From contig JAAXWG010000003.1 in assembly GCA_013350285.1 (NCBI GenBank), forward strand, positions 1 to 64,000: a stretch of 64,000 nucleotides of DNA. The letters are read 5' to 3'. Below, in pieces: positions 44,179-55,462 of the stretch (its first letter is position 1; the number at the start of each line of letters is the position of its first letter). This DNA is from Candidatus Altimarinota bacterium. GTDB taxonomy: Bacteria > Patescibacteriota > Gracilibacteria > BD1-5 > UBA6164. The translations under genes and the position numbers were made by a program. The notes under the pieces are model-generated. The model was not told the DNA's origin. It ran no database searches and was given only the letters and a program-made list of their open reading frames with translations.

Positions 44179-44697
44179 TTAAGAAATTTTATTTTTCTTT
44201 ATATAAAATCTATAATATCAGATGAAATTACTTACTAAAAATAATATTTCAAGAACTACTCCCATTGGTGTAAATATAAGGAAATTATAAACAATTACAA
44301 AAGAAGTCCCAATCATCATCATTTTTCTCATCAGTTTATTATTTTCTTGGAATTGTCCTATTAAAGATATTGTTGATCAAGAATAATATATTAAATCATA
44401 AATTTCGGTACAGCTAAAAATGAGAGCAAATGTATTTAATATAAAAAAAAGAAACATAAATTTTTTATCTGTAGTAAAATAACAAGTAATAAATCTAAAA
44501 ATAAGAATAATCATTATTATTCAAGTTGTTATTTTATTTAAAAGAAAATAATGAATACATATTAAAATTGCAGAAATAATAAAAAGAAGAAAGGTTGTTT
44601 TTCTTGATTTAAATTGAAAACTTAAAAAATCAAATACCATAGAAAAAATTACAAGTATTTGAGAAATGATAAAGGGAGTAGTTAATTCAATTGGCAT
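44179..44697 (-). CDS. YgjV-like inner-membrane protein
   Basis: 172 residues, mostly hydrophobic. The order QILVIFSMVFDFLSFQFKSRKTTFLLFIISA, HYFLLN, ILIFRFITCYFTTD and FSCTEIY, with about six helices, resembles the YgjV family of small inner-membrane proteins of unknown role. It precedes the mosaic repeat and follows the small acidic protein by 8 bases. Confidence 0.7.
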
Positions 44698-44705
44698 ATT
44701 TATTT

Positions 44706-44945
44706 TTATTTATATAATTTTTCTAAATTTTCTATTATTTTGAGAGCTTCTTCTTTATATTCCTCATCTCTGAGTTCTAGGTAAAGAGTTGCTTCATTTA
44801 TAAGTTCATCAATTTCTTCTCTTTCTTCTTCACTTAAATCTCAAGAAATAGCATATTCAAGCAAATAATCAATCATATCAAAATTATTTTCTTCAAGAGA
44901 ATCTTTTAGTTTTTTTATATAATCTTTTATAATAGGATTTTTCAT
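44706..44945 (-). CDS. small acidic protein, unknown
   Basis: 79 residues, MKNPIIKDYIKKLKDSLEENNFD; very acidic (EEEREEIDELINEATLYLE), helical. Too short for a family call. It lies 8 bases before the YgjV-like gene and 7 bases after the CAP-domain gene. Confidence 0.6.
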
Positions 44946-44952
44946 AGAAAAA

Positions 44953-45768
44953 TTAATTAGAAATTAAAGATGTGCAATAATGGGTTGTTGCATAGTATTT
45001 GTATTTGTTTCCTGTTTTTTGTATACTGAGTCAAAATCAAATATACTGAAAATGAGAATTTATCATTGCATTGTAATGAGGAGCATACGATCTTCATTTT
45101 TCTGACATATAAAAATTAAAAGTTCATTTGAGTGCTTCTATTGTTTCATCACTACATTCATCATCATTACAAGAAAAAGTTCCCCAACCAATACTTTCAC
45201 TATAAGTCATTTTTGAAATATTTTTGCAGATAATTCATCTATCTTTTAGCCAAGAACTTATTTTATTGTAATTATAATAAGTATCTCAAGAATTTCTTTT
45301 ATGATCTATATATCCTCTTGCTTTACTTATATTTGACCATTCATACGAACTTTTATTGAGTATATCTTGGTATGAATAAGCAGTTTTTCCAAGTGATGTT
45401 CTTTCTTTATTGAGCCAAGATAACCAAGTTTCTCTTATTTTTTTTATATCAATATTATAATTCTTCATATCTTCTTCAGCAATTTCTTTTTTCCCGAGAG
45501 CTTCTATTTCTTGTATAAGTTTTGAAAATACAGTATATTTTTTTTCTTCTTTATCTATATTTTCTATTTTTTCATCAAGGGAATAGATGATGAGATCTTT
45601 ATAATTTTCTCATTTTTTTTCTATGATATTTTTTGCTCTTTCTACAAATTTTTTTATCAAAATATTGTCTTCTTCACTTATTGTATTTTCTCATGCTTGA
45701 GCAAAATACATTTGTAAAAAAAAGCTAAATATAAAAAATAAAAAAAGGATAAATTTTTTCATTTTCAT
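44953..45768 (-). CDS. secreted CAP/SCP-domain protein
   Basis: 271 residues with a signal peptide (MKMKKFILFLFFIFSFFLQMYFAQA). The CAP pattern is visible: WLSWLNKERTSLGKTAYSYQDILNKSSYEWS, GYIDHKR, YSESIGWG, HYNAMINSHFQYIGFGLS and YYATTHYC, with His, Glu and His in the usual order. CAP proteins are extracellular; roles vary. ATG 45768 follows a terminator-like hairpin by 17 bases. Confidence 0.75.
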
Positions 45769-45784
45769 TTGATAATAAAAAAAT

Positions 45785-45842
45785 AAAAAGCATATAAATG
45801 GCAACTCTTTTTTAAAAGAGAAATATCATTTATATGCTTTTT
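45785..45842 (-). terminator. strong hairpin terminator ahead of the CAP gene
   Basis: 16-bp outer stem AAAAAGCATATAAATG/CATTTATATGCTTTTT with an inner CTCTTTT/AAAAGAG stem, followed on the minus strand by an U-rich run, 17 bases before the CAP ATG. Confidence 0.75.
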
Positions 45843-46000
45843 GGTTCAAAAATATTTTTGAAAGGTACCACCTAAAAGCTATTACTCAATTTTATTTTTT
45901 TGACGGAGATTTCCAAACTCCGAAGGGTTCTATTTTCTTTTTTAAGATTTCTTCCCTCAGCATCGTCTGTTGATAGCAGACTAAAATCGCTTTTTCTAGA
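45785..46000 (-). promoter_or_regulatory. possible T-box-like leader or structured RNA
   Basis: Minus-strand RNA between the HAD gene and the CAP gene. Seen: hairpin GTCTG-ctatcaa-CAGAC, the GATGCTGAGGGAAGAAATC stretch resembling the 5' region of T-box leaders, stem CGGAG-tttggaaat-CTCCG, and TAGGTGGTACC (T-box core TGGNACC) at 45864-45872. A strong terminator hairpin (45785-45842) ends just before the CAP start. No specifier loop could be assigned and stem I is short, so this may be a non-coding RNA instead. Confidence 0.4.
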
Positions 46001-46004
46001 AATT

Positions 46005-46033
46005 ATTATATAAATTTTGTTTTAAAATACAAA
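46005..46033 (-). promoter_or_regulatory. sigma70-type promoter of the structured leader
   Basis: TTTGTA and TATAAT on the minus strand, 17 bases apart, start the leader just after the HAD gene stop. Confidence 0.6.
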
Positions 46034-46047
46034 CTTTTTCTTATTTT

Positions 46048-46683
46048 TTATAATTTTTTTATTTCTTCCAATATTTCATCAATTTCACTAATATCTGGTA
46101 TTTCATAAATATCAATTTGTTCGTTTCCTATATGGATAAATGTAATATTTTGAGACATAGCAATTTCTCTATCTCTTTGTCCATCTCCAACATAAATAGC
46201 ATGTCTACAAAAATTTTCATCTAAACTTTTTTCTTTAAATAAATCTATATGTTCTTTTCATTTCAATACATTTTCACTTCAAATTATTTCTTCAAAAAGA
46301 TTTTCAATTCCTACTTTTTTCAATTCTTCTTTTGCAAATCTTGTAGAATTTGCTGTAGTGATAAAAAGTTTATAATTATTGCTCAATTCTTTTAATTTTT
46401 CAATAGTTCAAGGAAAAAATTTTACTTCTCCCAAGGCTTGAGTTTGGAGGTTTTCATATATTCTATTTTTGAGATTTTGAAAATCTATATTTTGATTATG
46501 GTCAAAAATTATTTCAAGTTGTTTTAAAAGAGGCATTCAAGAAGTGGTGCTCAATATATATTTAGCTGTATTTATTTTTTTTTCATCTACTTCTCCTATA
46601 ATTTTTACTATTTTATCTCTATTTCTTTCTATAGAGTTTATGAGAGTTCCATCAAGATCAAAGATTATATATTTTTTCCCCAT
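46048..46683 (-). CDS. HAD-superfamily hydrolase
   Basis: 211 residues. Motif I IIFDLDGTLINS, motif II FITTANS, motif III Lys in the WKGKE region, and motif IV VGDGQRDREIA. These are HAD phosphatase motifs with a cap of about 80 residues (subfamily IA type, like phosphoglycolate phosphatases). Substrate unknown. It starts 11 bases after the RidA stop and ends 15 bases before the promoter of the structured leader. Confidence 0.85.
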
Positions 46684-46693
46684 TTTTCTTTTT

Positions 46694-47137
46694 TTATTTA
46701 AGATTTAAAATATCATGGCTTGCAATTACTTCTATTTCAATAGAGGCTCATTTTGGAAGATTACTTACTTCTACTGTGCTTCTTGCGGGTTTTAATATAA
46801 AATAATCTTTGTATACTTCGTTTACTATATCAAAATCATTTATATTTTTCAAGAAAATAGTTGTTTTTATGACATCTTTTAATCATAAATCTACTTCTTG
46901 GAGAAGAGCTTTTATATTTCTACATACTTGAATTGCTTCTTCTTTTATCCCTCATTTTTCTAATTCGTTAGTATATGGATTTATCCCTATTTGTCAACTA
47001 AAGAAGTAAAGATTTCCTGTTTTTTTATATTTTGAATAAGGTCCTACTGGTTCAGGTGTTCCATGAGAATTATTTATTTCTGAAGATTTGATATTTTTTC
47101 CATTCGTATTTTGACGAGTTGTAAAAATGATAACCAT
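46694..47137 (-). CDS. ridA: RidA-family enamine/imine deaminase
   Basis: 147 residues. [64 protein letters not shown]: complete RidA (YjgF/UK114) pattern with the Arg and Glu of the active site. RidA detoxifies 2-aminoacrylate-type products of PLP dehydratases. IlvA lies two genes upstream, which makes a product-detoxification link plausible. Confidence 0.9.
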
Positions 47138-47159
47138 AATTTATTTTTATAAAGTAAAT

Positions 47160-48290
47160 TTATTTTGAAGCTATTATATTTATCCATCTATCTTTATTTT
47201 GTTTTGTATCTCAGTTTATTATTATATCCCTTATTATTAATCATTGTTTTTCAAAAAAATATTTTAATTCATTTTCAGTATAATATGTATAAGTGTTTTT
47301 TATTCAAGGAATAGATATACTTTCTTTTTTTATTTTTTCTGGGTTTCATTCTTCTCTCAGCTTTGTAGAAAAACAGATACTTCCTCAAACTTTTAGAAGA
47401 TAAATCATTTTCTCTAATAATTTTTCTCACATCTCTTTTTCCATATGAACAATTGTCGCAAGAGTCCAAATTCAATCAAAAGATTCTTTTTGAAAATATT
47501 TTTGACTTTCAAATGCATTTCCAATAAAAATACAATCTTTTACTTCTGGATAAGCAATTTCTTTCATTTTTTCACTTAAGTCTATTCCTACTACATCATA
47601 TCCTTTTTCTTTGAAATATTTTATATCTCTCCCATATCCACAACCAATATCAAGAATTTTTCCATAAGGAATATACTGGCAAAAAAGAGAATATAAATTT
47701 TTTACTTCTTCTTTGAGTTCAGTTTGTTTTTTAAATGTAAGAGCATGAAGACTATAAGTATCTTTGATGTTTTTAAAAGTTGTCTCATAGAGTTCTATTT
47801 TTTCAATGATTTTTCAAGCATTTTCATCTCTTGTATTTTCTTGAGTTGTTTTTACTTCTATATCAAATATACTTTCATAAATTGCTTTTCTTTTTGCATA
47901 TATTTCATCAAGATTATGTCCATTATATCAAACAATTCTTCCAACTTGCATATCTTTTTTTCTTCAATTTATTACAGATACATCAGTATTAAGATAAATA
48001 ATAATAGCATTTTTATTTATATTTTCCATAATATCAGTTTGAAGGGCAAGGCTTCCACTTGGAGCAAAAACAGTATTATCAAGAATTATATCTTGATAAT
48101 CAAGTCTTTCCATAGTAATAAATTTCTCATCTCAAAGTTCTTCTAAAAGACTACTCACAGTTTTTTTATGTTTTTCTTCAAGATAATCATCAAAATCAAT
48201 AAAGTTTTTTCATAATTTTTCAGCAATTACTTTTCCGAGAGTTGATTTTCATGCTCATGACATACCAATGAGAACAATATTTTCTTTCAT
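47160..48290 (-). CDS. shikimate-kinase-like domain fused to SAM methyltransferase
   Basis: 376 residues, one frame. Residues 1-~170: P-loop GMSGAGKST (two UGA glycines), FIDFDDYLEE, GDEKFITMERLDYQDII, PSGSLAL and RKKDMQVGRIVG, an AroK-like order. Residues ~185-376: ILDIGCGYGRDIKYF (motif I), VVGIDLSEKMK, and FDGIWTLATIVHME of class I methyltransferases. The substrate and the relation of the two activities are unknown. It is 4 bases after ilvA and 22 bases before ridA in one apparent operon. Confidence 0.83.
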
Positions 48291-48293
48291 AGT

Positions 48294-49535
48294 TTATATA
48301 AGTAAGTCAAAATAAATTTCATTATTTGTTATATCCTCATACTTAAATCAAAGTTCTTTCATTTTATTTTCTATTGTTTCAAAATTTTCTTTTTTTTCTG
48401 TTTCTATTCAGATAAGTACTGGAGCTCTTTCTTTGTTTGATTTTTTCATATATTCAAATCTTGCAATATCATCATCTGTTCCAAGACATCACAAAAATTC
48501 TTTTAAGGCTCATGGTCTTTGTGGAAAACTGATAATAAAATATCTCTTTTTTCATTCAAATTTCATACTTCTCTCTTTTACTTCTGGAAGTCTCTCAAAA
48601 TCAAAATTTCCCCCACTGACAATAACAACAACTTTTTTTCCCTTGATTATTTCTTTCAAATCTTTAAGAGCATCACTTGCAAGAGCTCAAGCAGGTTCTA
48701 TGACAATTCCATCCTCTCTTAAATATTCCAAAATTGTAGAACAAACTCTATTTTCATGACTTGTAAGTACTTCTAAATTATAGGCTTTGCATATTTCATA
48801 TCCTTTATCACCAACTCTTTTTACACTTGCTCCATCTACAAAAATATCTATTTTTTCAAGAATTGTATTTTCTCACAAAGAAAGAGAATTTTTCATAGAA
48901 GCAGCTCCAAATGGTTCAACTCCAATTATTTTTGTATTTTTTCCTAAAGCTTTAGTTATTTCTATGATACCAGAAACAAGTCATCCTCAACCAATAGGGC
49001 AAATAATATAATCAATATTTTCTTTTTGAAATTTTTCATAGATTTCAAGTCAAATAGTTGCTTGTCAATTGATAATTCTTTCATCATCAAAAGGGTGAAC
49101 AAATATTGCATTTCTTTCTTTTTCATATTTTCTTGCTTCTTTAGATGCTTCATCAAAAGTATCTCAAATGAGAAATATTTCTACATACTCTCATCAAAAT
49201 TGTTTTGTTTTGTACACTTTTTGTTCGGGAGTTGTAAGAGGCATAAATATGGCTCATTTTATCTTGAGTTCTTTACAAGTTATAGCAACTCATTGAGCAT
49301 GATTTCAAGCACTTGCGCATACGATTCAAGCTTTTTTTTCTTCTTCTGAAAGAGAGTTTATAAGATTGAAGGCTCCTCTTATTTTATAACTTCTCACAGT
49401 ATTAAGATCTTCTCTTTTGAGATAAATTTCTGCTTCGTATTTTTTACTGAGTCTTTCTGATTTTTCAAGTGGAGTTGTCGGAATAAAGTCTCAAAAATTT
49501 TTCTTTGCTTGTATTATGTCTTCTAATTGTATCAT
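48294..49535 (-). CDS. ilvA: threonine dehydratase, catabolic/biosynthetic type
   Basis: 413 residues. PLP Lys in LKREDLNTVRSYKIRGA, SAGNHAQGVA, PIGGGGLVSG, and a C-terminal ACT-like regulatory segment (RYFIISFPQRPGALKEFL). Makes 2-oxobutanoate from threonine; the enamine intermediate is a RidA substrate. Other Ile-biosynthesis genes are not visible in the window. It precedes the kinase-methyltransferase gene by 4 bases. Confidence 0.92.
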
Positions 49536-49551
49536 AATGAAATAATAAGGG

Positions 49552-51288
49552 TTAAAATTTCTCAAGAATATCTTTTATATTACTATATTTTTCACTAAAA
49601 AATCTATTTCCATTTATCGTATTTTTTATGAGAAAATTATTAAAATAAGGAGAATTTTTTTCCCATAAATTTGGAATTTTTTTTAGTCATTTTTCATAAT
49701 AGATTATTGCTTCTTTTTTGTATCATCTTTTTTCAAGCATATTTCAACAAAAAAAATAATCTTCAGCACTTGTATAAAAAGTGAGATATTCTTTACAATT
49801 TTCTTCAATATTTCTCAAATTCAAAATCTTTTTTTTAAAATAAAGAGGGCTTTTTATTTTTTCTATTTCTTTTCCTTTATTAAAAAGATTTATTTCGTAA
49901 AAGTAATTTGGGTGAGGAAAGAAAAAAATAGCTTTTTTGTACTGATTTTGTAAAAAAAAATACTCAGAGATAAAAAAACGAGAAACAATAAAAATGCTAA
50001 AAATCGAATAAAAAATGATAAAAATTTTTGATACAAAGCTGAATATATATTTTGTTTTTTTCTTTCTACTTTCTTTTATAAAAGTTCTCCATCAAAATAT
50101 TCAAATACTTTTCCAGATTGTTAATTTTTTATATATTTTTTTGAATCATCATTTTTCTAGGGAAATGAAGCTCATAAAAAAAATAAAAAGAAGATAAGAA
50201 ACAATGCTTGGAAAATTGAAAAAATAAAAAAAGAAAAAAAGAAGAAGACTTTCAAAGTAGGGATTTCTCTCAAAATGTTTTATAAGAAATCAAAAAACAA
50301 GGCTTATAAGTAAAAATCCTCAAATTCAAAAGTTATAAAAAAAATCAAGAAAAATATTATGGCTTCTATCTGCTTGATATCAAAAGTTTTCAAATATGTA
50401 GAGAAAAGGAGATTTAAAGTTTCAAAATATAAAATTTAGTGTTTCATTTCATCATCAGAGGAAGAATATTTTAGGAGATGAAAATATTATTTTTATGACA
50501 CTTTCCCAAATAAAAAATCTTGAAAGAAGAGAATGGATTTTTGATGGAAAAAATATGATAGAAAAAATAAAGAGAATAATTAAAAATATCATTCAAAAAC
50601 CAAATACTTTTTTGTTTTTTTCATAAAAGAAAAGAAAAAAAATATAAAATAAAAAAGCAAAAATAGCAATAAAACTTTTTGTAAGAAAAAGGCAAAAAAT
50701 AAGAGGAATAAAAATGAAAGTATAATAATATTTTTTTTCTTTTAAAATCTTATCAAAGAAAAAAGGGGAAAGAAGAAGTATATAAGAAGCAAGATAATGA
50801 GGACTTCAAAAGCTTCCAATAGCTCTTCCAATATAGCTATCATAATAAAATGAAGGGGAAAAGAATTCTTTTATTCCCCATAAAGCAGGGAATATAGAAG
50901 AAATAAGTATAAAGTTGAGAATATTTTTTTTTGATTTTATATCAAGTGAAACAAAAATATTATATAAAATTATAAGATTGAGAAACAAAAAAAATGAGTG
51001 TCATTTTTCAATACTTCAAAAAAATGAATGAAAAGGGGAAAGAGAAAAAATACTTGAAATAAGTAAAATTACAATAAAAAATAGCGAAAAAATATTTATT
51101 TTTTTCTTTTCGTTTTTTATGTTTAGTAAGATGATAAATGAAGAAAAAACAATAAAAAATACAGATTTTGTGAATTCAAAATTTCAATATATATCTATAT
51201 TCAAAATTTTTGAATGGATGAGTGGAAGAATAAAAAAAAGAAAATATATAAAAAATTTTTTTATATTTTTTGCTAGATATATTTGCAT
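49552..51288 (-). CDS. O-antigen ligase-like multi-helix membrane protein
   Basis: 578 residues, very hydrophobic and Phe-rich. About ten helices with a large extracellular loop (AIGSFGSPHYLASYILLLSPFFF), the usual WaaL/Wzy O-antigen ligase or polymerase pattern, and a C-terminal soluble tail of about 130 residues with TPR-like NYFYEINLFNKG. Its start overlaps the Nudix stop by 16 bases. In a monoderm-like cell it would act on surface polysaccharide rather than O-antigen. Confidence 0.78.
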
Positions 51289-51707
51289 AATTCTTTTATT
51301 TGTTCAAATGTATTTTCAAGCTTGCTGATTTCTTCTTTTGTAAAAAATTTGTATTCATCAATTTCATCAATTTGAGTTTTAATTATTTGATTACTTTTTA
51401 TTTTTGCTAAGAATATATATTCAAGCCTTTTTTCTTTTTTAGCTTTTTTGTTTGTATATTCAATTTTATAAGTAATAAAAGGATTTATAATTTCTTTTAC
51501 TCAATCAATTGTTATTCATTTTTTTTCTCAGATGAATTTTACTTTTATATTGAGCTCTTCCATTATTTCTCTTTTCATAGCACTAAATATATCTTCTTTT
51601 TTTTCTATATGTCATCATGGAAGAGTCCAATAATCCTTATTTTTGTGTCTGACAAGAAGAAATTTTCATTCAGAATTTTTGAGAAAACATCGTACTATTT
51701 GGTGCAT
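51273..51707 (-). CDS. Nudix hydrolase, MutT-like
   Basis: 144 residues. Nudix box GGHIEKKEDIFSAMKREIMEELNI with a YWTLPGGH entry; N-terminus MHQIVRCFLKNSEGKFLLVRH. Third Nudix enzyme in 8 kb. Its TAG stop overlaps the O-antigen-ligase-like gene start by 16 bases. Substrate unknown. Confidence 0.87.
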
Positions 51708-51795
51708 AGAGAACTTATTTAAAGATTAATATCATTCTATTATATAAGTATTTTTTATTTTTGAAGTTTTTTTGAAAAATAGGAAATTTTTATAG

Positions 51796-51832
51796 ATGCT
51801 TTGTCATTACGAGGAGAAACGATGAAGCAATA
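51796..51832. repeat. degenerate TCATTRCGAGGA...AAGCAAT interspersed repeat
   Basis: TTTGTCATTACGAGGAGAAACGATGAAGCAAT resembles a palindromic repeat widespread in Rickettsia and some other bacteria (TCATTGCGAGG...AAGCAATC), from memory. It lies between the Nudix and elp3 genes. Confidence 0.5.
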
Positions 51833-51853
51833 ATAAGAAAAGTTTTCTACTTT

Positions 51854-53551
51854 TTATAATTCTTTCACCATATATTCTCATTCCAAATAATAGCCTCTTT
51901 TTTTGTAGTATTCTCTGACTCCCACTCCCGCAATAACTGCAATTTTTTTTATTCCATATTTTTCTTTTGATATTTTTTCAGCTTCTGCAATAAGTTTTTT
52001 TCAAAAACCGATATGTTGTCCAAAAGTGCTTCCTTTTTCTCCTATACTGAGTTGATCTCAAAAAGTGTGAATTTCTCTAATGAGAGAAGCTCATTTTAAC
52101 TCTGGTAAGACATTATACATATCATTTTCTTGGTTTCACGAATGTAAGATAGTTCACGGAATTCTCAGTCTCAGAAGACTAAAAATAGTCTGGTCATTTG
52201 GATCTTCATAGCTGAGAAAATATTCTTTTCACTCGGAAGCATCATATTCTCATACTTTTAAAATAGCATTTTCAGGATTATTTATCTTATTTTTTATTTC
52301 TCTATGGCGAATATCAATCAGTTCTTTATTTTCTTTTTTGAGTTTTTCTTCTACGATTTGTCTCAGATTTGAGAGAGTTGAGCCATGAAGTATTTCCGAA
52401 GCAGGAATATCTCTATAAGTTCTATTAAGTCTTACATATTCAGGAACCATTGTTTCAAGCTGACACATTAGATTTATAAGAGTTTCATCATCATAGGCTT
52501 TGAAATTTCATTGTTCCCATATTTTTGTCAGCTCAGAATTTTTTGTCACTACCATAGGATATATTTTTATTTCATCAGGACGAAAAAGAGGATTTTCAAA
52601 AATTTCTTTCATAGATTGTATATCAAGTTCAGGAGTGCTTCATAAAAGATTTGGCATCATATGAGCAACGACTTTAAATCAAGCATCTTTCAATATTTTT
52701 GTTGCTTCTATACTTTCTTTGTTTCCATGTCATCTTTTATTTTTTGCATTTATTTCATCTATAGTTGTCTGATATCCTATTTCTACTCTCGTTATTCCAT
52801 AACTTCTCAGTCTTTTTATTTCTTCAAAATTTATAAGGTCAGGTCTTGTTTCTATAGCTATTCCAATGATTCTTGCTTTTGAAGTTTCATTTTGTATTTT
52901 TGCTTCTTCCAAAGTTTTTGATTTTTTGATTTCATATCATTTTTTTATTTTAAAACTTGCAAATCTTTCGCTTGAGAGATCTGTTGATTCTATAAAATCT
53001 TTCATTTCATAGTAACTATTAAAAGCATCATAAATTCATTTAATAAATTCTTCTTGATATTTTTTGGGATAAAAAGACCAAGTTCCTCCTATAATTCTTA
53101 CATCATTTTTTTCTATTTTGTGTCCAGTAATTTCTAGTGATCTCAATCTATTATGTACTTGGAGAATTGGGTCAAAATTATTGAGTTCGGCTCGCATAAC
53201 GGCTGGTTCTTGAGGAATATAGCTTTTTGGAAGTCATTCAAAATTTGGACAATAAATACATTTTCAAGGGCATGGAAAAGATTTTGTGAGAAGACTTATC
53301 ACTGTGACTCAAGAAAGACTTCTTACTTCTCTCTTTCTGAGAATTTTTTTGAATGTAAAATTTTCTTCTTTCTTTCCTTCTTTTATAAGGGTATTGTACC
53401 TTTCTAAAATCTGTATAGAAGGAAGAGGTTTTTCTAAATGGTATTGTTTATAAATCTCATTTTTTATTTTATGAAAACTTTCTTTTGTTATGTTTTCTTC
53501 TTTTAGTCATTTTTCTATTATTTCGTCAATGATTTTTTCTAATTCTAGCAT
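51854..53551 (-). CDS. elp3: Elp3-family tRNA uridine(34) acyltransferase
   Basis: 565 residues. Radical SAM motif CPGKCIYCP near residue 95 with preceding [38 protein letters not shown]; the GNAT half has [52 protein letters not shown] and [13 protein letters not shown]. Elp3 makes cm5U-type wobble modification from acetyl-CoA; archaeal and bacterial single-subunit forms have this length. Its start lies 115 bases after the CoaDE gene stop. Fully read in code 25. Confidence 0.92.
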
Positions 53552-53665
53552 AATTTTTTAAAAAGTAGGGAATTAATCATAAAGATATTTCTTTGATTTT
53601 AATCGAAAAGAGTGTTTTTGCAAAAGTGTTTTTGTCTATGTTTTTAGTTTTACTTTTGGTATACT

Positions 53666-55462
53666 CTATGAAATATTACCTCATAGCATAATAATTTCTT
53701 TTCGTATATTTTCTTGAGCTTGTTTTTCATACTTTTCTATAAAATAAGGTGTTTTAAAAATTCTTCCTCCAGATTTTCATTCTAAAAATGCTAATCTTCA
53801 TTTTTTATAATCTTCTTCTTTATAATTTGAATATTCATTTCTTACGGCTCTCATATAACCATATTTGATTGAATCTATACCTCCATGGTATATATCCCAA
53901 GGTTGTCATAATATAGATAAATCTATATCTATCATATAAGCTCCTATTAAATCATTTCAATCTAATTTATGACTAGCAGTAAGTGATATAAGATAACTAG
54001 CTCTTTCAATTATTTTTTCTTCTAATCATAATTTTTTTAAAAAATCTTTTGCAAAGTTAGCACTTTGTCTTTCATTTTCTCATGCTTTTGCTTTTGAAGA
54101 ATATATAGCATCATGAAATAATATAGCAAAAAACAAAGCAATAAATTCCTCATGAGAAATAGACTTTTTTATTTCATAAAGAATATTTAGGCAAGCTATA
54201 ATATGAAACCAATTATGATATAATCTCTCAGAAGTATCATACATAGGTTTTAACTTAGCATATATATCAATCCATTTATCTTCAATTCATAATTTCGTAA
54301 ATACTGATTTCATTCTCAATTCACCATATATATCAACAGTACATAGCATTTGATTAAATTTCTCTTCTATTATTAAATCATCATTATTTCAATTATTGTC
54401 AAAATCTACTAAATTTCCATATCATGTAGTCTTAATACTAGCAGAAATAACTTCTTTTTTTCTATCAGTAGAAAACTGATTTTTAACTCTTCTTTCTATT
54501 TGTTCATTATCAAGATTTCTCCCTGATAATCTTTCCTTTTGCACTTCATTATCAACTCATATTAAAACTATATTATTGTTTGCTAAGTCTGTTATTCCAG
54601 CTTCTGCTAATAATGCTCAGTTCAATAGTATAATACCTTTTTTTCAATATATTTCTGTTCTAATTCTAACTTGCATAGGATTAAACATAATTTCATCTAA
54701 AAGTTTTCTTTTTTTAGAATCATTAAATACTATTTCTCCAAGTTTTTTTCTATCTATAAAACCTCATTCTGTTCCTATAGAATCTCAAAATTTTTTAATA
54801 AGCTTCTGCCTTATTTGTTTATATCAATCCTCAATTGCTACTTCTAAAATCCGATGTCATATTTTATCTAAATCTATATTGTGCACTGGAATATTTTCTT
54901 GTTTTCATAGCTCCAAAAATTTTTCTGTTATATATGATTTTCAAGCTCATATAGTTCATGTAAGTCAAACTATATATTGTCAATTCATCCTCGCTTCTAA
55001 AAAATGCTTTACATTTAAACTTACATAATCTTGTATAAATCATTGTTCTTTTAATAATGATTTCGTTACACTACTACTTACATGTGTTTGATTTTGTTCA
55101 GCAAATAAATACATTGAAACTATTCATTCTTTTTCTAAAATATTTTTTAGTGTTTCTTCTCATTGAAAATCACCAATTCATCTAATCCCTCTAATTACTG
55201 TTTTGCTTCATTGTTCAAAAGTAAAATCAGAAAGGAGTCATCAAAAAGGTTTGACATCTATATTCATTCATTCATATACTCTTGCCTTAGTTGCTCATTT
55301 TATCATTTCTACTCTTTCAGGAAAGGAAAACATATATTTTTTATCTGGATTTTGACCTACGGCGACGACAACCTGCTCAAATCTTTCTCAAGATTTAATC
55401 AACATATCTTGATGTCAATTTGTAAATGGATCAAATGATCACGGATAAATTACTTTTACCAT
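53666..55462 (-). CDS. coaDE: CoaD-CoaE-HD fusion protein
   Basis: 598 residues, one open frame. Residues 1-~155: phosphopantetheine adenylyltransferase (YPGSFDPFTNGH, FSFPERVEMI, IRGIRGIGDF, VSSSVTKSLL). Residues ~165-370: dephospho-CoA kinase (GLTGTIGAGKS P-loop with three UGA glycines, VHNIDLDKIGHRI, VFNDSKKRKLLDEI). Residues ~395-598: HD-type metal-dependent hydrolase resembling COG4339 (RLYHNWFHI, LFHDAIY, NERQSANFAKDFL). The first two catalyse the last steps of CoA synthesis; the third role is unknown. Its gene is divergent from the AbrB-type gene. Confidence 0.9.
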
